In this document: positions 32,115 to 41,495 of the stretch, one piece after another
Position numbering within the stretch: the stretch's first letter is position 1
How the letters are laid out: the number at the start of each line of letters is the position of its first letter
Assembly: GCA_028707175.1 (NCBI GenBank)
Contig: JAQTUV010000003.1
Location: forward strand, 124,001-188,000
From: Sideroxydans sp.
Lineage (GTDB): Bacteria; Pseudomonadota; Gammaproteobacteria; Burkholderiales; Gallionellaceae
Reading direction: 5' to 3'
Length of the DNA: 64,000 nt
Made by a program: the position numbers and the translations under genes
The notes under the pieces: generated by a model
The model's input: only the letters and a program-made list of their open reading frames with translations
The model's database searches: none
What the model was told of the DNA's origin: nothing

Positions 32115-34771
32115 GCTTGATCCTTAGTTTGATTGCGCGTGATGTTATCTAGATGCGATTGGCGGAACACTTTGAAGCCGTGCGTGAAATTGTAGCCATG
32201 TATCTCCTTCACTTTGATGTGTTGGAAATATCGCAATATTTCAGTGGTGATGATTTGCCCCGGTACGATGACAGGGAAACCTGGTGGGTACGGTGTCACA
32301 AAGCTGGCTGACACCCAACGCTTGCCATTCGTCACTTGTTGCATGGTCTCTGAAGACAACGGCACGAACTCTATGTTGTTTTCATCGATACCTTGGTAGT
32401 GAGCAGTACGCATATCACTGGCAGGGTAGTCGCTATCCGAGAATGGCATGAATGCGGGATGGAACAAGCGCTTCTCGGGGAGTGGAATGGAGGCTTCGAA
32501 GTGTGGCGCACCCACACGAAGTCTGCGTTCTACTTGGAATTTTTCGGCCATCTCATGCAGCACCTGCAACAGATAGTCGATAGATGCTTGGGTCGCACCG
32601 ATGTTGATCAGGAAAAGCACCGTATGGCGCGAAGTCTTATTCACTTGAATGTCGTAGCGAGTCATCAACAGTTGGCGGAAGCTGCTTCCATCCAAGCCAG
32701 ACTTGCTTACATTGAGCGTGACGCGAGTAGGGTCGATAGAAAAATCGGAATCTCCCCAGTTCGAACTCAATTCACCTAGTACAGATTGATCTTGAGTCAC
32801 CCGCTGAGCGCGGTAGCACTGAGGGATCATTTCCTCATCACCGAGTACTTCGAAGTAGGGCTTGAGTAATGCCGAATCGCGAATACGTTTGCGCAGCTGT
32901 AGCGACAACAGGATGGTCTTGCGTACCAGTGAAAAACCTTCAAGTGCCGCTTGTCTACGTGCGATGTCGAGCGAGGCGATGATTTGATAGTTAGGTGAGG
33001 TCGATGTGTAGATGCGGAAAGCATCAAAGAAGCGCGCTTGATCGAAGCGCACATCTGCCACATGGATCATCGAGGCTTGGCGGAACGCGGACAAGGTCTT
33101 GTGGGTGGACTGCGTTGCATACACGCGTAGCTGTACCAAATTAGGGTCGGGATATAGCGTCTGTTGCCACTTAGCGTCATCTGGATTGGCGGCGAAATCG
33201 GCAGACCATTGCGCGTAGAACTGGTGATACTCAAAACTCTGCATACGCTGGCGCAGTTTGTTCACGGCAGTCATGGCGGTGCGGCTATGGTAGAGCGGAT
33301 GGAAGTGTGCGAAAGCGAACCATGCTTCATCCCAATGGATGATGACATCAGGCTTGATCGCCAATATCTCCATCATGAAATGTTCGGTGTTATAGATAAG
33401 ACCGTCGAAGGTCGAATTGGTCAGCGTGATCTGTTTGAGCTTATCGAGTCGCCCATGTTTTTTTAGATCCAACATCACAGCTTTGATCTGGGCTAGGTCG
33501 ATGCCTCCATACAAGTCATAGTCAACCAGAGGATAGGTCTCTAGGAAGATGGGGTAGGCACCGGTCAGCATCACGCCATAAGGGATGGACTTATGACAAT
33601 CGGCAGAGATGAGCACGATGTCGCCCGGCGCTAGATTCGCCTGCATCACGATCTTGTTCGAGGTCGATGTGCCATTGGTCACGAAGTAACTGGAGTCCGC
33701 ACCGAAAGTTTCTGCGGCTTTGATGTGTGCTTGTTTAATCGCGCCAGTCGGTTCTAGCAGCGAATCGAGGCCGCCCTGAGTCGCGGAGGTTTCCGCGAGA
33801 AAGATGTTGTCGCCGTAGAAATCCAACATGTCGTGGATCCATGGCGAGTCTTTGATCGATGCGCCACGCGAAAGCGGCAACGCATGAAACACTCCTTTGG
33901 GTTGGCGGCTGTAGGCTTGCAGGGCATCGAAGAACGGTGTCGAGAAGCGATTGCGCACGCCGTTCAAGATCGCCGCATGTAGATCATGGAAGGGATCGAC
34001 ATGGAACAGCACGCGATCAAAGTAATTGCGGATATGGAAAGGTAACTCGGCGGCTGACTGCTCGCTGATCAGGTAGTGATCTACCTCTGGGCGCATGTGG
34101 CGAATGCTGTTGCACAGATTCACTTCCACACTATTCAATGGATTGATGGGCGGCGTATTGGCGATGAGCGCCTTGCTGTAATGCGCGAAGAGGGGAGCGG
34201 ATGCCAAGGTCGATGCATTGATGTGGTTTAGGTATACACACGCTTGAATGTCGCTATTGGCTAGCACTGCGGTCAAAGCATCTTCGGCTGAATCGACAAA
34301 AACGATGTCGTAGATGAATTCATCATGTGCCGTCTTGAATGCAGCAAGATGTTGTCGATACAGCATCTCAAATTCATCCGGCAAGGGATGGACGATAAGC
34401 ACTTCAAAATACGGCTTGGCAGCGCTGACCGCAGTGGCACGCAGCTGATTGTCATCGTGCAACATCGGTCTATCCAACTGCTCCAGATTGGTCTGGAAAG
34501 GACTGAACACCTGCTGGCGATAACGCTCACCTTTGAGTTGATACATGCAGTTGTTCACCAGCTGGGTTGCTAGGGTGTAGCGATGTTGCTCAAGATAGTA
34601 CGAGAGTCGAAGTAATACACCGCGTCCGGGATAAGTCCAAAACCGATCCACATGCCACAGTTGTGCGAAGGTGATGTTGAAGTCATCAGTCGCAAAGGGA
34701 ATCGCATTGGCCGCAACGGCGAGTGCATGCCATAGTTCGTCGCGTTTTTGTTTGAGGTCAAAGCTATCCAT
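32111..34771 (-). CDS. Orn/Lys/Arg-type PLP decarboxylase
   Basis: The protein is 886 aa from ATG 34771; a TTG at 34795 would add 8 residues and overlap the TPR gene. Fold-type I enzyme of the AdiA/LdcI/SpeC group. The PLP lysine is K558 in STHKTLSAFRQASMIHV, with FGADSSYFVTNGTSTSNKIV and IIHWDEAWFAFAHFHP upstream. It is longer than the 710-760 aa E. coli enzymes, with an extended N-terminal region (about residues 1-270). It should decarboxylate ornithine, lysine or arginine; which one cannot be read. Confidence 0.85.
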   Translation of the reverse strand: MDSFDLKQKRDELWHALAVAANAIPFATDDFNITFAQLWHVDRFWTYPGRGVLLRLSYYLEQHRYTLATQLVNNCMYQLKGERYRQQVFSPFQTNLEQLDRPMLHDDNQLRATAVSAAKPYFEVLIVHPLPDEFEMLYRQHLAAFKTAHDEFIYDIVFVDSAEDALTAVLANSDIQACVYLNHINASTLASAPLFAHYSKALIANTPPINPLNSVEVNLCNSIRHMRPEVDHYLISEQSAAELPFHIRNYFDRVLFHVDPFHDLHAAILNGVRNRFSTPFFDALQAYSRQPKGVFHALPLSRGASIKDSPWIHDMLDFYGDNIFLAETSATQGGLDSLLEPTGAIKQAHIKAAETFGADSSYFVTNGTSTSNKIVMQANLAPGDIVLISADCHKSIPYGVMLTGAYPIFLETYPLVDYDLYGGIDLAQIKAVMLDLKKHGRLDKLKQITLTNSTFDGLIYNTEHFMMEILAIKPDVIIHWDEAWFAFAHFHPLYHSRTAMTAVNKLRQRMQSFEYHQFYAQWSADFAANPDDAKWQQTLYPDPNLVQLRVYATQSTHKTLSAFRQASMIHVADVRFDQARFFDAFRIYTSTSPNYQIIASLDIARRQAALEGFSLVRKTILLSLQLRKRIRDSALLKPYFEVLGDEEMIPQCYRAQRVTQDQSVLGELSSNWGDSDFSIDPTRVTLNVSKSGLDGSSFRQLLMTRYDIQVNKTSRHTVLFLINIGATQASIDYLLQVLHEMAEKFQVERRLRVGAPHFEASIPLPEKRLFHPAFMPFSDSDYPASDMRTAHYQGIDENNIEFVPLSSETMQQVTNGKRWVSASFVTPYPPGFPVIVPGQIITTEILRYFQHIKVKEIHGYNFTHGFKVFRQSHLDNITRNQTKDQA

Positions 34772-34781
34772 TTTGAGCTTC

Positions 34782-35387
34782 TTATTTTTGTTCAATGTAA
34801 GCGAGGGCTTCTAAGTGGCCAGGGTAGCGAGACAAAGCGGCACGATAGGCGGTCACCGCTTCGGCACGATTGTTCATCCATGCGTGGGCGCGTGCTAGAT
34901 AGACATAGGCTGAGGCATCCGATGGGTAGCTGGTGACGAGTGCCGTTGCTGCTTTTTCCATTGCGGCCCAATCACGTTGACCTTCGAGTGCGATAGCGAG
35001 TCGGAGTAATCCTGTGTAATTGTTGGGGGATAACTCTAATGTGGCGCGTGCATTTTGTTCAGCTTCGCGCCAACGTTTTTGTGCGAGCAGTGGCAATGTG
35101 ACACCTAGGCGAGCATCAATGGAGCGACTGTTACGTTCACTTGCCAGTCGGTATTCGCGAATGGAATCGTTGTAATTCCCTTGGAGATAAAACAGCCAAC
35201 CACGGCGCAGGCTCTTCAATTCGGCATCTGCGCTGTTGGCAGAGACTGAGTCGATTGCTGAGATGGCATCGGCATATTTTCCTGCGGTCTCGAATTGGTA
35301 AGAGAGTTGCCAAGGGTCTTGTTGAGCATTGGCGGATGCGCTGAAAAGTGCCAGCGCAGCAAAGAGGGCGGTCAGGGTAGATTTCAT
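34782..35387 (-). CDS. Secreted TPR-repeat protein
   Basis: This 201-aa protein has a clear signal peptide (MKSTLTALFAALALFSASANA) and about four to five TPR-like helical pairs. I start at ATG 35387, which has an AAGGAG site. Periplasmic TPR proteins often act as adaptors to outer-membrane complexes. It ends 10 bases before the decarboxylase and follows the outer-membrane barrel gene by 44 bases. Confidence 0.82.
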   Translation of the reverse strand: MKSTLTALFAALALFSASANAQQDPWQLSYQFETAGKYADAISAIDSVSANSADAELKSLRRGWLFYLQGNYNDSIREYRLASERNSRSIDARLGVTLPLLAQKRWREAEQNARATLELSPNNYTGLLRLAIALEGQRDWAAMEKAATALVTSYPSDASAYVYLARAHAWMNNRAEAVTAYRAALSRYPGHLEALAYIEQK

Positions 35388-35431
35388 AGGATTCTCCTTA
35401 GTTAGATATTGCAATCGTTGAAGTTGAGAGG

Positions 35432-36322
35432 TCACCAGTTGGTGGATAAATTGGCATATCCCACGTTGAGTTTGTAATCGTTATTCAGTGTCACGTCTTG
35501 GAAGCGGCTCTGTGCCAAGACGATCAATAGATCTGTACTGCGTGTGACCTTCCAAGTCAGTCCTAGCGAAACGCCGCCTTTGTGAATGTCACTGAGGTTG
35601 GCAACGGACTGTGCATCCATATCAACGGCGAAGATTCGTTCTCCACTAGAAAGTTTTAGGTTGAATGATGTGGGGACGAGTGCTGATTTGGCGCTCAGAA
35701 AATGCGTCCATTGTGTGTCCACAGCGGAAGTGCTTTTCAAATTGGAGGCCAGTGCCGGATCTAATCCTCTGATCAGATAGCCGCGAAGTTGTAACCAATC
35801 AGAGGCATCGTTGAATGCGAATCCGAGGGTGGGGGTGTACTGTTTAGGATTGAGCTGTGTTTGGTATTTGGAGTCGGCATAACCCAGATCTAGGTAGAGC
35901 GAAGCGTCGTCCGATAACCAACTCAGTTGAGGGGCGATGACTGAGACACCGCTTGTCTTGCCCGTTGTGTCATTGTTGCTGATGTGATGCAAATCGATAC
36001 GTGTCGTGAATTTGCCGGCTAGAAAATCAGGCCAGAATTGCATTCGTCCCGACAACATCTGACTTTGCTGGCGAGTGGTCGCTGCAGCCTTCATGGCAAT
36101 GTTGGTTTGATTCAGTCCGAGTGAGAAGCCGCCGTTATCTAGGTAATCACCCGAGATAAGCACCCCAAAGTCGGTCAATGTCTTACGTGCTTGTGAACCG
36201 CTGTACTCACCTTGAGTGATGTTCGCAGCGGTGTTGAGATACCAATCACTGGCCTGTGATTCTGCACAGAATGTGATAAGCGCAAAGCCTAATAAAGATA
36301 ATTTGGCTTGAGGAATGTTCAT
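35432..36322 (-). CDS. Outer-membrane beta-barrel protein (YaiO-like)
   Basis: This 296-aa protein has a signal peptide ending near ESQAS. It then consists of alternating amphipathic strands (DWYLNTAANITQGEY, LDNGGFSLGLNQTNI, ASLYLDLGYADSKYQ, and so on) and ends LNVGYANLSTNW, with a C-terminal aromatic residue as needed for BAM recognition. The best fit is the YaiO-type barrel family. The ATG at 36322 overlaps the stop of the urea transporter/M23 gene by 4 bases, so the two are coupled. Confidence 0.75.
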   Translation of the reverse strand: MNIPQAKLSLLGFALITFCAESQASDWYLNTAANITQGEYSGSQARKTLTDFGVLISGDYLDNGGFSLGLNQTNIAMKAAATTRQQSQMLSGRMQFWPDFLAGKFTTRIDLHHISNNDTTGKTSGVSVIAPQLSWLSDDASLYLDLGYADSKYQTQLNPKQYTPTLGFAFNDASDWLQLRGYLIRGLDPALASNLKSTSAVDTQWTHFLSAKSALVPTSFNLKLSSGERIFAVDMDAQSVANLSDIHKGGVSLGLTWKVTRSTDLLIVLAQSRFQDVTLNNDYKLNVGYANLSTNW

Positions 36323-38523
36323 GCGTGCTTTCCTATTGAAGTTGAAACGTAGAGAGGTGTTTCCCAGCCGGGCACGCCGATGTCGGCTCGCTGAAAAGTA
36401 CTGGTCGCTTGGAAGGTGTAATGATCTTGAGCGGATTGGGCGGTGAGATAGGTACAGCCCAGTTGTGGAGCGATGAATGCTTCGGTCTCGATCACGATGC
36501 CGGTCAATTTTTGTTGATGTCGCGCAGTCTGTTTCCAAGCTTGTGCAGAGGCATCCCAGTGACGTTGATAACTGCTATGCGCTGCTGCGGCCCATGGCCA
36601 AACCAAGACGGACATCCATTTTGCGACGCTACGCGGAAGCAGGCGGGCGGGCGTATATCTATCTTGCCAATGTTCGACCTGATAGGAGACAGGCGTGTAC
36701 CCACAAGACAGTAACCAGAAGTCGAGGTATGGATCGGCTACATCATCGCGGTCATAACAGGCGAATACAGACCAAGTCGATTCGGCGATGCAACGCCCGC
36801 CTGTGCTAGAGACTAAGTTAAGTTTTCCTTGTTCATCCACTTCACAGTGGATGCTCCAATCTGCGCGCAGATGTTCATTGCGCGCCACGGTGTAGCGGAT
36901 GCCACGTCCAGCGAATAGATAGAAAGGCCGAATATCTCCTTCGAGGGCGCTCACCAGCGTCGCTGATTCATTAGGCACGACTGCGAGTTCATAGTGTGCC
37001 TCTTCACCTTGGGTGGACATTAACACGCTGGATAAATGGAACGGGATGGTTGGCGAACCAACTTCATCGCTTGCTTGAAGGTGCATGTGGATGTGTGGTT
37101 GCGGGGAGCGGCCAGAATTGCCGCAGTGACCGATCAAGTCGCCAGGCTTCACCCATGCGCCAGGTAACACACAGATCGATCCTGGCTTGAGGTGGGCGAT
37201 CAGTGCGAACTGCCCGTTATAAAGACGAATGATGACAAAGTTGCCCCAGTTGGCCGCGACGTTGACGGTTCCAGGTGTGTTGTCGGGTACATCGTTGACG
37301 ATGCGCCACACCTGTCCATACGCAGGGGACAGTGCTGGTAAGTTATAGCAATAGAAGTCATCGAGTCGATTGCCTTTGTTGGAAAAACTTTTCCCCGCTT
37401 TCATGACGATGAAATCGAGCGCATGTTTCCATGGGCCACGGTGCGTATGCTGGCCAGAGAATCCTTGCGACACTGTCCACACACCCATGAATGGCAATGC
37501 CAAAGGCACACTCGAAGGGCTGCCAACGCGAGCCAAGCTGATCTGAGTGCGCTCATAGCTGCGTTCGGGTGCGTCTGGCGAACTCAGGTTGAAGCTTGAT
37601 GAAATTCGATTGTTGCGCACGGCAGCATAAAGTACGAACCACGTTGCGATCACGAAGGGAGATGAGAAGGGGACAAGGTGCGCGACATCGATGATGCGCC
37701 CGAGTGCCAAAGCCAACCATGCAGCCATCACGGCTGCTAACACGGCCAGTGCTGCGGTTAGGAAAGAGGGGGTGGCAAACAGACCACCTACCAGTAGCGC
37801 AGCCAAAATGGCATTGCTATCCCAAGCGGAGGTTGCCATATGCTCAGGCGCTGCGCCGAGTTGCTTTAGAAAGAGTAGGGCCGCTGAATAGCCGATCACT
37901 GCAAGCAGGAGGTAGTAACGCGAGAAGGCTAGGATCACAGCGAGGATGAACAATCCTACAAAGGGATTGGGAATGAAATACAGATTACCAATCGCACTCA
38001 GGAATTTATCGACTTGGGTGCCGAGTAGTTCTGGGGGCGCTGAATAGGGATTGAATTGCAATGTTGAAAAACTGCTGCCCGCCGCGCTCGTTAACATGGC
38101 GACGATGACGAAGGGCAAGCTCAGGATTGGCAGTTTAATAAGTGTCCAACTCAGTCGCCCAAGCGCGACAGTGAGCCAACCGGCAAAGATGCCGCCGAGT
38201 ATCGCCAATATGATCACACTACTGCCCACCACCCAAACATGCGCTAGAAATAGTCCGATCAACAAGCCATTGAACACGCAGACAGGACGCTCGCCTTTGT
38301 CAGCCCCCGCAGCTTGTCCTGCGTACCAAGCGCTGATCGCTCCAAGTAGCCCGATGCAACCTGCACTTGGATCAATAAAGGTCAGTAAAGCGAGGGCAAT
38401 CCCCGCCTTGCGTGAGGGCACCATCGAGACCCATGCAAAACCTTGAGCGATCTCATTGAGCATCAGCAGCAGATGGCGCTTTAAGATAGGTGTCATGGAA
38501 TGATCAGAAAAAACATGTTTCAT
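36319..38523 (-). CDS. Urea transporter fused to an M23 metallopeptidase domain
   Basis: The protein is about 734 aa. Residues about 15-315 form a urea transporter (UT/Utp) with about ten helices and the paired FIDPSAGCIGLLGAISAW and FVGLFILAVILAFSR regions. Residues about 350-500 form a LytM/M23 domain: HTHRGPWKHALDFIV, NFVIIRLYNGQFALIAHLKPGS, and GHCGNSGRSPQPHIHMHLQ, with the final HxH. A further about 200 residues follow. I start at ATG 38523; a TTG at 38544 and an ATG at 38496 are alternatives. First gene of the six-gene operon. Confidence 0.82.
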   Translation of the reverse strand: MKHVFSDHSMTPILKRHLLLMLNEIAQGFAWVSMVPSRKAGIALALLTFIDPSAGCIGLLGAISAWYAGQAAGADKGERPVCVFNGLLIGLFLAHVWVVGSSVIILAILGGIFAGWLTVALGRLSWTLIKLPILSLPFVIVAMLTSAAGSSFSTLQFNPYSAPPELLGTQVDKFLSAIGNLYFIPNPFVGLFILAVILAFSRYYLLLAVIGYSAALLFLKQLGAAPEHMATSAWDSNAILAALLVGGLFATPSFLTAALAVLAAVMAAWLALALGRIIDVAHLVPFSSPFVIATWFVLYAAVRNNRISSSFNLSSPDAPERSYERTQISLARVGSPSSVPLALPFMGVWTVSQGFSGQHTHRGPWKHALDFIVMKAGKSFSNKGNRLDDFYCYNLPALSPAYGQVWRIVNDVPDNTPGTVNVAANWGNFVIIRLYNGQFALIAHLKPGSICVLPGAWVKPGDLIGHCGNSGRSPQPHIHMHLQASDEVGSPTIPFHLSSVLMSTQGEEAHYELAVVPNESATLVSALEGDIRPFYLFAGRGIRYTVARNEHLRADWSIHCEVDEQGKLNLVSSTGGRCIAESTWSVFACYDRDDVADPYLDFWLLSCGYTPVSYQVEHWQDRYTPARLLPRSVAKWMSVLVWPWAAAAHSSYQRHWDASAQAWKQTARHQQKLTGIVIETEAFIAPQLGCTYLTAQSAQDHYTFQATSTFQRADIGVPGWETPLYVSTSIGKHA

Positions 38524-38637
38524 GTGAGAGTGAGTGCCGTTCAACTGTTTCAGTATTTCAGGCTTGTTTGATGATTTTCATTTTAAGGTTAAAGGTGAGT
38601 TCTCTTAGTTACACTTCTGTAATGTGAAAATGCTTGT

Positions 38638-38659
38638 GTGCCGAGGATAGCCTCGGCAC
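38638..38659 (-). terminator. Hairpin after the small secreted protein gene
   Basis: The palindrome GTGCCGAGG-atag-CCTCGGCAC lies 11 bases after the stop of the minus-strand gene at 38670. A short ATTTT follows on that strand. It is a likely terminator that separates this gene from the urea transporter operon. Confidence 0.5.
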
Positions 38660-38669
38660 TGTGACGCAA

Positions 38670-38948
38670 TTATTTTCTGGGGTCATGATCTGGACGGGGA
38701 GGATGTTCTGGTCGTGCGAATAGCCCATTGGGGGAGTTCACACAAATGGCCGGCACCTTATTCCCTTTAGGTGTGGCGTGTTGGATAGCGGCACCTTCTG
38801 TTTTTCCTTTGCAGTCATCAAAGGCGCTGGAAGGGGGAGCGTGACGAGGAGGAGGGGTGTTTTTGTCATAGTTGCTAGGCGATGCGGCTAGCGAGGATAG
38901 CGATAGCATGCTGGATAAAAGCAGTGTAACGATGCGTGGCAATAACAT
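38670..38948 (-). CDS. Small secreted Pro/His-rich protein
   Basis: This 92-aa protein has a signal peptide (cleavage after SSLAA) and a perfect GGAGGT ribosome binding site. The mature part contains CKGKTEGAAIQHATPKGNK...C with two Cys, and it ends in a Pro/His/Arg/Asp-rich stretch (ARPEHPPRPDHDPRK). Related small proteins with a CKGK-x-G...C core are often found beside two-component systems. It is divergent from the OmpR-type regulator below and shares the 38949-39104 promoter region with it. Function unknown; metal binding is possible. Confidence 0.7.
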   Translation of the reverse strand: MLLPRIVTLLLSSMLSLSSLAASPSNYDKNTPPPRHAPPSSAFDDCKGKTEGAAIQHATPKGNKVPAICVNSPNGLFARPEHPPRPDHDPRK

Positions 38949-39104
38949 AGGCGTACCTCCTGAGTGGCGTTGAATGGATGTGTACTAGACACGCTTCGCA
39001 TTCAATCGAATTTGGATGACGGCTTGCCCTGTTGTTGCATTAATTTTTTGTAATGATTGGATTGAACATATTGAGGTAGGCTGAAAGAAACTCGGGTGGA
39101 TATC

Positions 39105-39800
39105 ATGAATATATTGCTGATTGAAGATGAACAACGGATCGCCGACTTTGTGTGCGCGGGCTTTCGTGAACAGAATTTCGTGGTTGAACATTGTCTTGAT
39201 GGCAATGATGGATATACACGTGCAAGCCAAGGTGCGTATGACGTTATTGTGTTGGACATCATGCTTCCAGGCCGTGATGGCCTATCAATCCTCAAGGGCC
39301 TACGCCAGATTGGCAATGCTACGCCCGTCATTCTGCTGACTGCGCGTAATGAGTTAGGTGATCGTATCGATGGTCTGAATCTTGGGGCGGATGACTATCT
39401 GGCTAAGCCATTTTTTGTTGAGGAGTTGATCGCACGTATCCATGCCATGCTGCGTCGCATATCGGGTGAGCGGCAGAATGTGTTGGCGGTTGGAAACCTG
39501 AAGTTGGATCGAATCACACGCGAGGTGGCGTGGGCTGGACAGTCCGTCGATTTGACGGGACGTGAATTCAATCTGATCGAATACCTGATGCGTTCGCCAG
39601 GTCGTGTTTTCACGCGAACTCAAATATTGGAACATGTGTGGGGTTACGATTTCGATCCGAGTACGAATGTGGTTGATGTGTGTATCCAACGTATCCGCAA
39701 AAAAATTTCCAGCCTTGATAAGGGGGAGCTTGAGGCCTCACCTATCGAGAGTGTTCGCGGTGTGGGGTATCGTTTCCATAAACCCGGAGAGGGCGCATGA
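39105..39800 (+). CDS. OmpR/PhoB-family response regulator
   Basis: This 231-aa regulator has a receiver domain (acidic pocket E7-D8-E9, phospho-acceptor D51 in VIVLDIMLPG, K in DDYLAKPF) and a C-terminal winged helix (LTGREFNLIEYLMRSPGRVFTRTQILEHVWG). I start at ATG 39105, with GGTGGA about 5 bases upstream. It overlaps the kinase gene by 4 bases. The similarity in layout is to metal or envelope-stress systems such as CusR/CopR, but the signal is unknown. Confidence 0.93.
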   Translation: MNILLIEDEQRIADFVCAGFREQNFVVEHCLDGNDGYTRASQGAYDVIVLDIMLPGRDGLSILKGLRQIGNATPVILLTARNELGDRIDGLNLGADDYLAKPFFVEELIARIHAMLRRISGERQNVLAVGNLKLDRITREVAWAGQSVDLTGREFNLIEYLMRSPGRVFTRTQILEHVWGYDFDPSTNVVDVCIQRIRKKISSLDKGELEASPIESVRGVGYRFHKPGEGA

Positions 39801-41356
39801 TTTTAAAATCCTTTCGCTTGCGGCTCGCCTTACTTTCCGCACTGCTGTCCGGCGTGGCGCTCATGGGTTTCGGTGCCTTCGCATGGTGGGTGGTCTACGA
39901 CATCAAGGTAAAACAGGTAGAGATCGATGTCATCTCTAACGCTGAACGTGAGTCCCGCAGAATGATGCCACCAGAAGTATGGCGCGATTTTGGTGAGGTG
40001 GTTTTGCCGCGATTGATGAATTCGAGGGAGCCGCGCCAACTGCTTTTTTTGGTTGAAGATGCCTCGGGTGAGGTGATCTATCGGTCACCCCATTGGCCTA
40101 CGCATATTGATCCACTCAAGTTTTCATGGCCGTTGCAGTTATTGAAAGCGGGAGAAATGAATGAGCAAGGTTTCATGCCTCCTCCACCTGATGGTATGAG
40201 GTTGGGCAGGCCGCCATTACGTCCTGACGACATTCATTTTGACCGGCCTCCACATCCGCAGGATTTTCTTCCTTATGGGCCTCCTGACGGTGGGCGGTCT
40301 ATGGAATTGCGATCAGGGCAATTACCTCGTCCACGTTCTGTCTTGCAGACGCTCAAGGTCGGAGATGCCGAGTGGAAAATCGGTTTGGCCACTTCGCAAT
40401 ATTCACGTGTTGCGATCGCAGTTGATCTTGAGGCCGTCGATTTAGATATGGGGGCCATTAGCAATGGTTTTATGTTCGCTGTTCCCTTTGCTTTGGCGTT
40501 CATCGGCTTGGGCGCTTGGTTCGTATCTGCGCGTGCACTCGATCCTGTACGTCGTTTGAATCGCTCTATCCATCGCGTTACCGCTCAAGGTTTGGATCAT
40601 CGCATCACCCTAGGAGGCGAGGATAAAGAGTTCGCCGAATTGATACGCGGCTTCAATGCGATGCTGGAACGGCTAGAAAAAAGTTTCAAACAAGCCTCTC
40701 GGTTTTCCGCCGACGCTGCGCACGAGTTAAGGACACCGCTCACCATCTTGCAAGGTCAGATCGAACGCGCGATGACACAAGTGGAAGCTGGCTCCTCTAT
40801 GCAAACGACCCTAGTCACGATTTTGGACGAGGTCAGACGGTTGTCATCCATTTCACGCAAACTTTTGCTGTTGTCACAGGCAGATGCAGGGCGCTTACGC
40901 TTACAACGAGCATCTGTTGATCTGTCCGCTGAACTGGGAGGCTTGGTCGAAGATGCCAAGATGATGAAGCCTGAATTGGCAATAAGCAGTGAGATCGAGC
41001 CGAGGATATTCGTCAATGCAGATGATGATCTACTGCGACAAGTCTTAGTCAACCTCATCAGTAATGCGCTCAAGTACAACATTGATGAGGGGTGGGTGAA
41101 GGTGGCGGCGAATCATTCAGCAGACACTATATCCGTCGTTATCAGCAATGCTTCAAACGGCATCCCCATGGAAGCGAGAGATAAATTATTTGAGCGTTTC
41201 TATCGAGTAGATTCCGCACACAATCGCAAGGTGGATGGAGCCGGGTTAGGGCTGAGTTTGTCACGAGAGATTGCTAGAGCACATGGTGGGGAACTGAGGC
41301 TGTTAACTTGTGAGTCAGCTAAGGTTGAATTTATGCTTACGCTACCCGCCCATTGA
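39797..41356 (+). CDS. Sensor histidine kinase with Pro/Asp/His-rich periplasmic loop
   Basis: This 519-aa kinase has a first membrane helix at about residues 10-35 and a periplasmic domain at about 36-220. A second helix lies near 222-243, followed by HAMP. HisKA has H309 in AAHELRTPLT, and HATPase has NLISNALKYN and GAGLGLSLS. The periplasmic part carries an unusual segment around residues 118-170 rich in Pro, Asp, Arg and His (PPPPDGMRLGRPPLRPDDIH). The small secreted protein encoded divergently has similar composition, which suggests a shared ligand such as a metal ion. Confidence 0.92.
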   Translation: MILKSFRLRLALLSALLSGVALMGFGAFAWWVVYDIKVKQVEIDVISNAERESRRMMPPEVWRDFGEVVLPRLMNSREPRQLLFLVEDASGEVIYRSPHWPTHIDPLKFSWPLQLLKAGEMNEQGFMPPPPDGMRLGRPPLRPDDIHFDRPPHPQDFLPYGPPDGGRSMELRSGQLPRPRSVLQTLKVGDAEWKIGLATSQYSRVAIAVDLEAVDLDMGAISNGFMFAVPFALAFIGLGAWFVSARALDPVRRLNRSIHRVTAQGLDHRITLGGEDKEFAELIRGFNAMLERLEKSFKQASRFSADAAHELRTPLTILQGQIERAMTQVEAGSSMQTTLVTILDEVRRLSSISRKLLLLSQADAGRLRLQRASVDLSAELGGLVEDAKMMKPELAISSEIEPRIFVNADDDLLRQVLVNLISNALKYNIDEGWVKVAANHSADTISVVISNASNGIPMEARDKLFERFYRVDSAHNRKVDGAGLGLSLSREIARAHGGELRLLTCESAKVEFMLTLPAH

Positions 41357-41495
41357 GGAGCGTTGTAGGCGGTTGCATTTAATGTCAGTTGGCGCGTGGA
41401 CGAAAAAATCCTTAAACGGGATGCATCGTAAAGCTTGCGATTCCACCGCGCCTTAATTTAAGAGTGGTGTCTCATATCACGCAGGGAGCTTCAAG

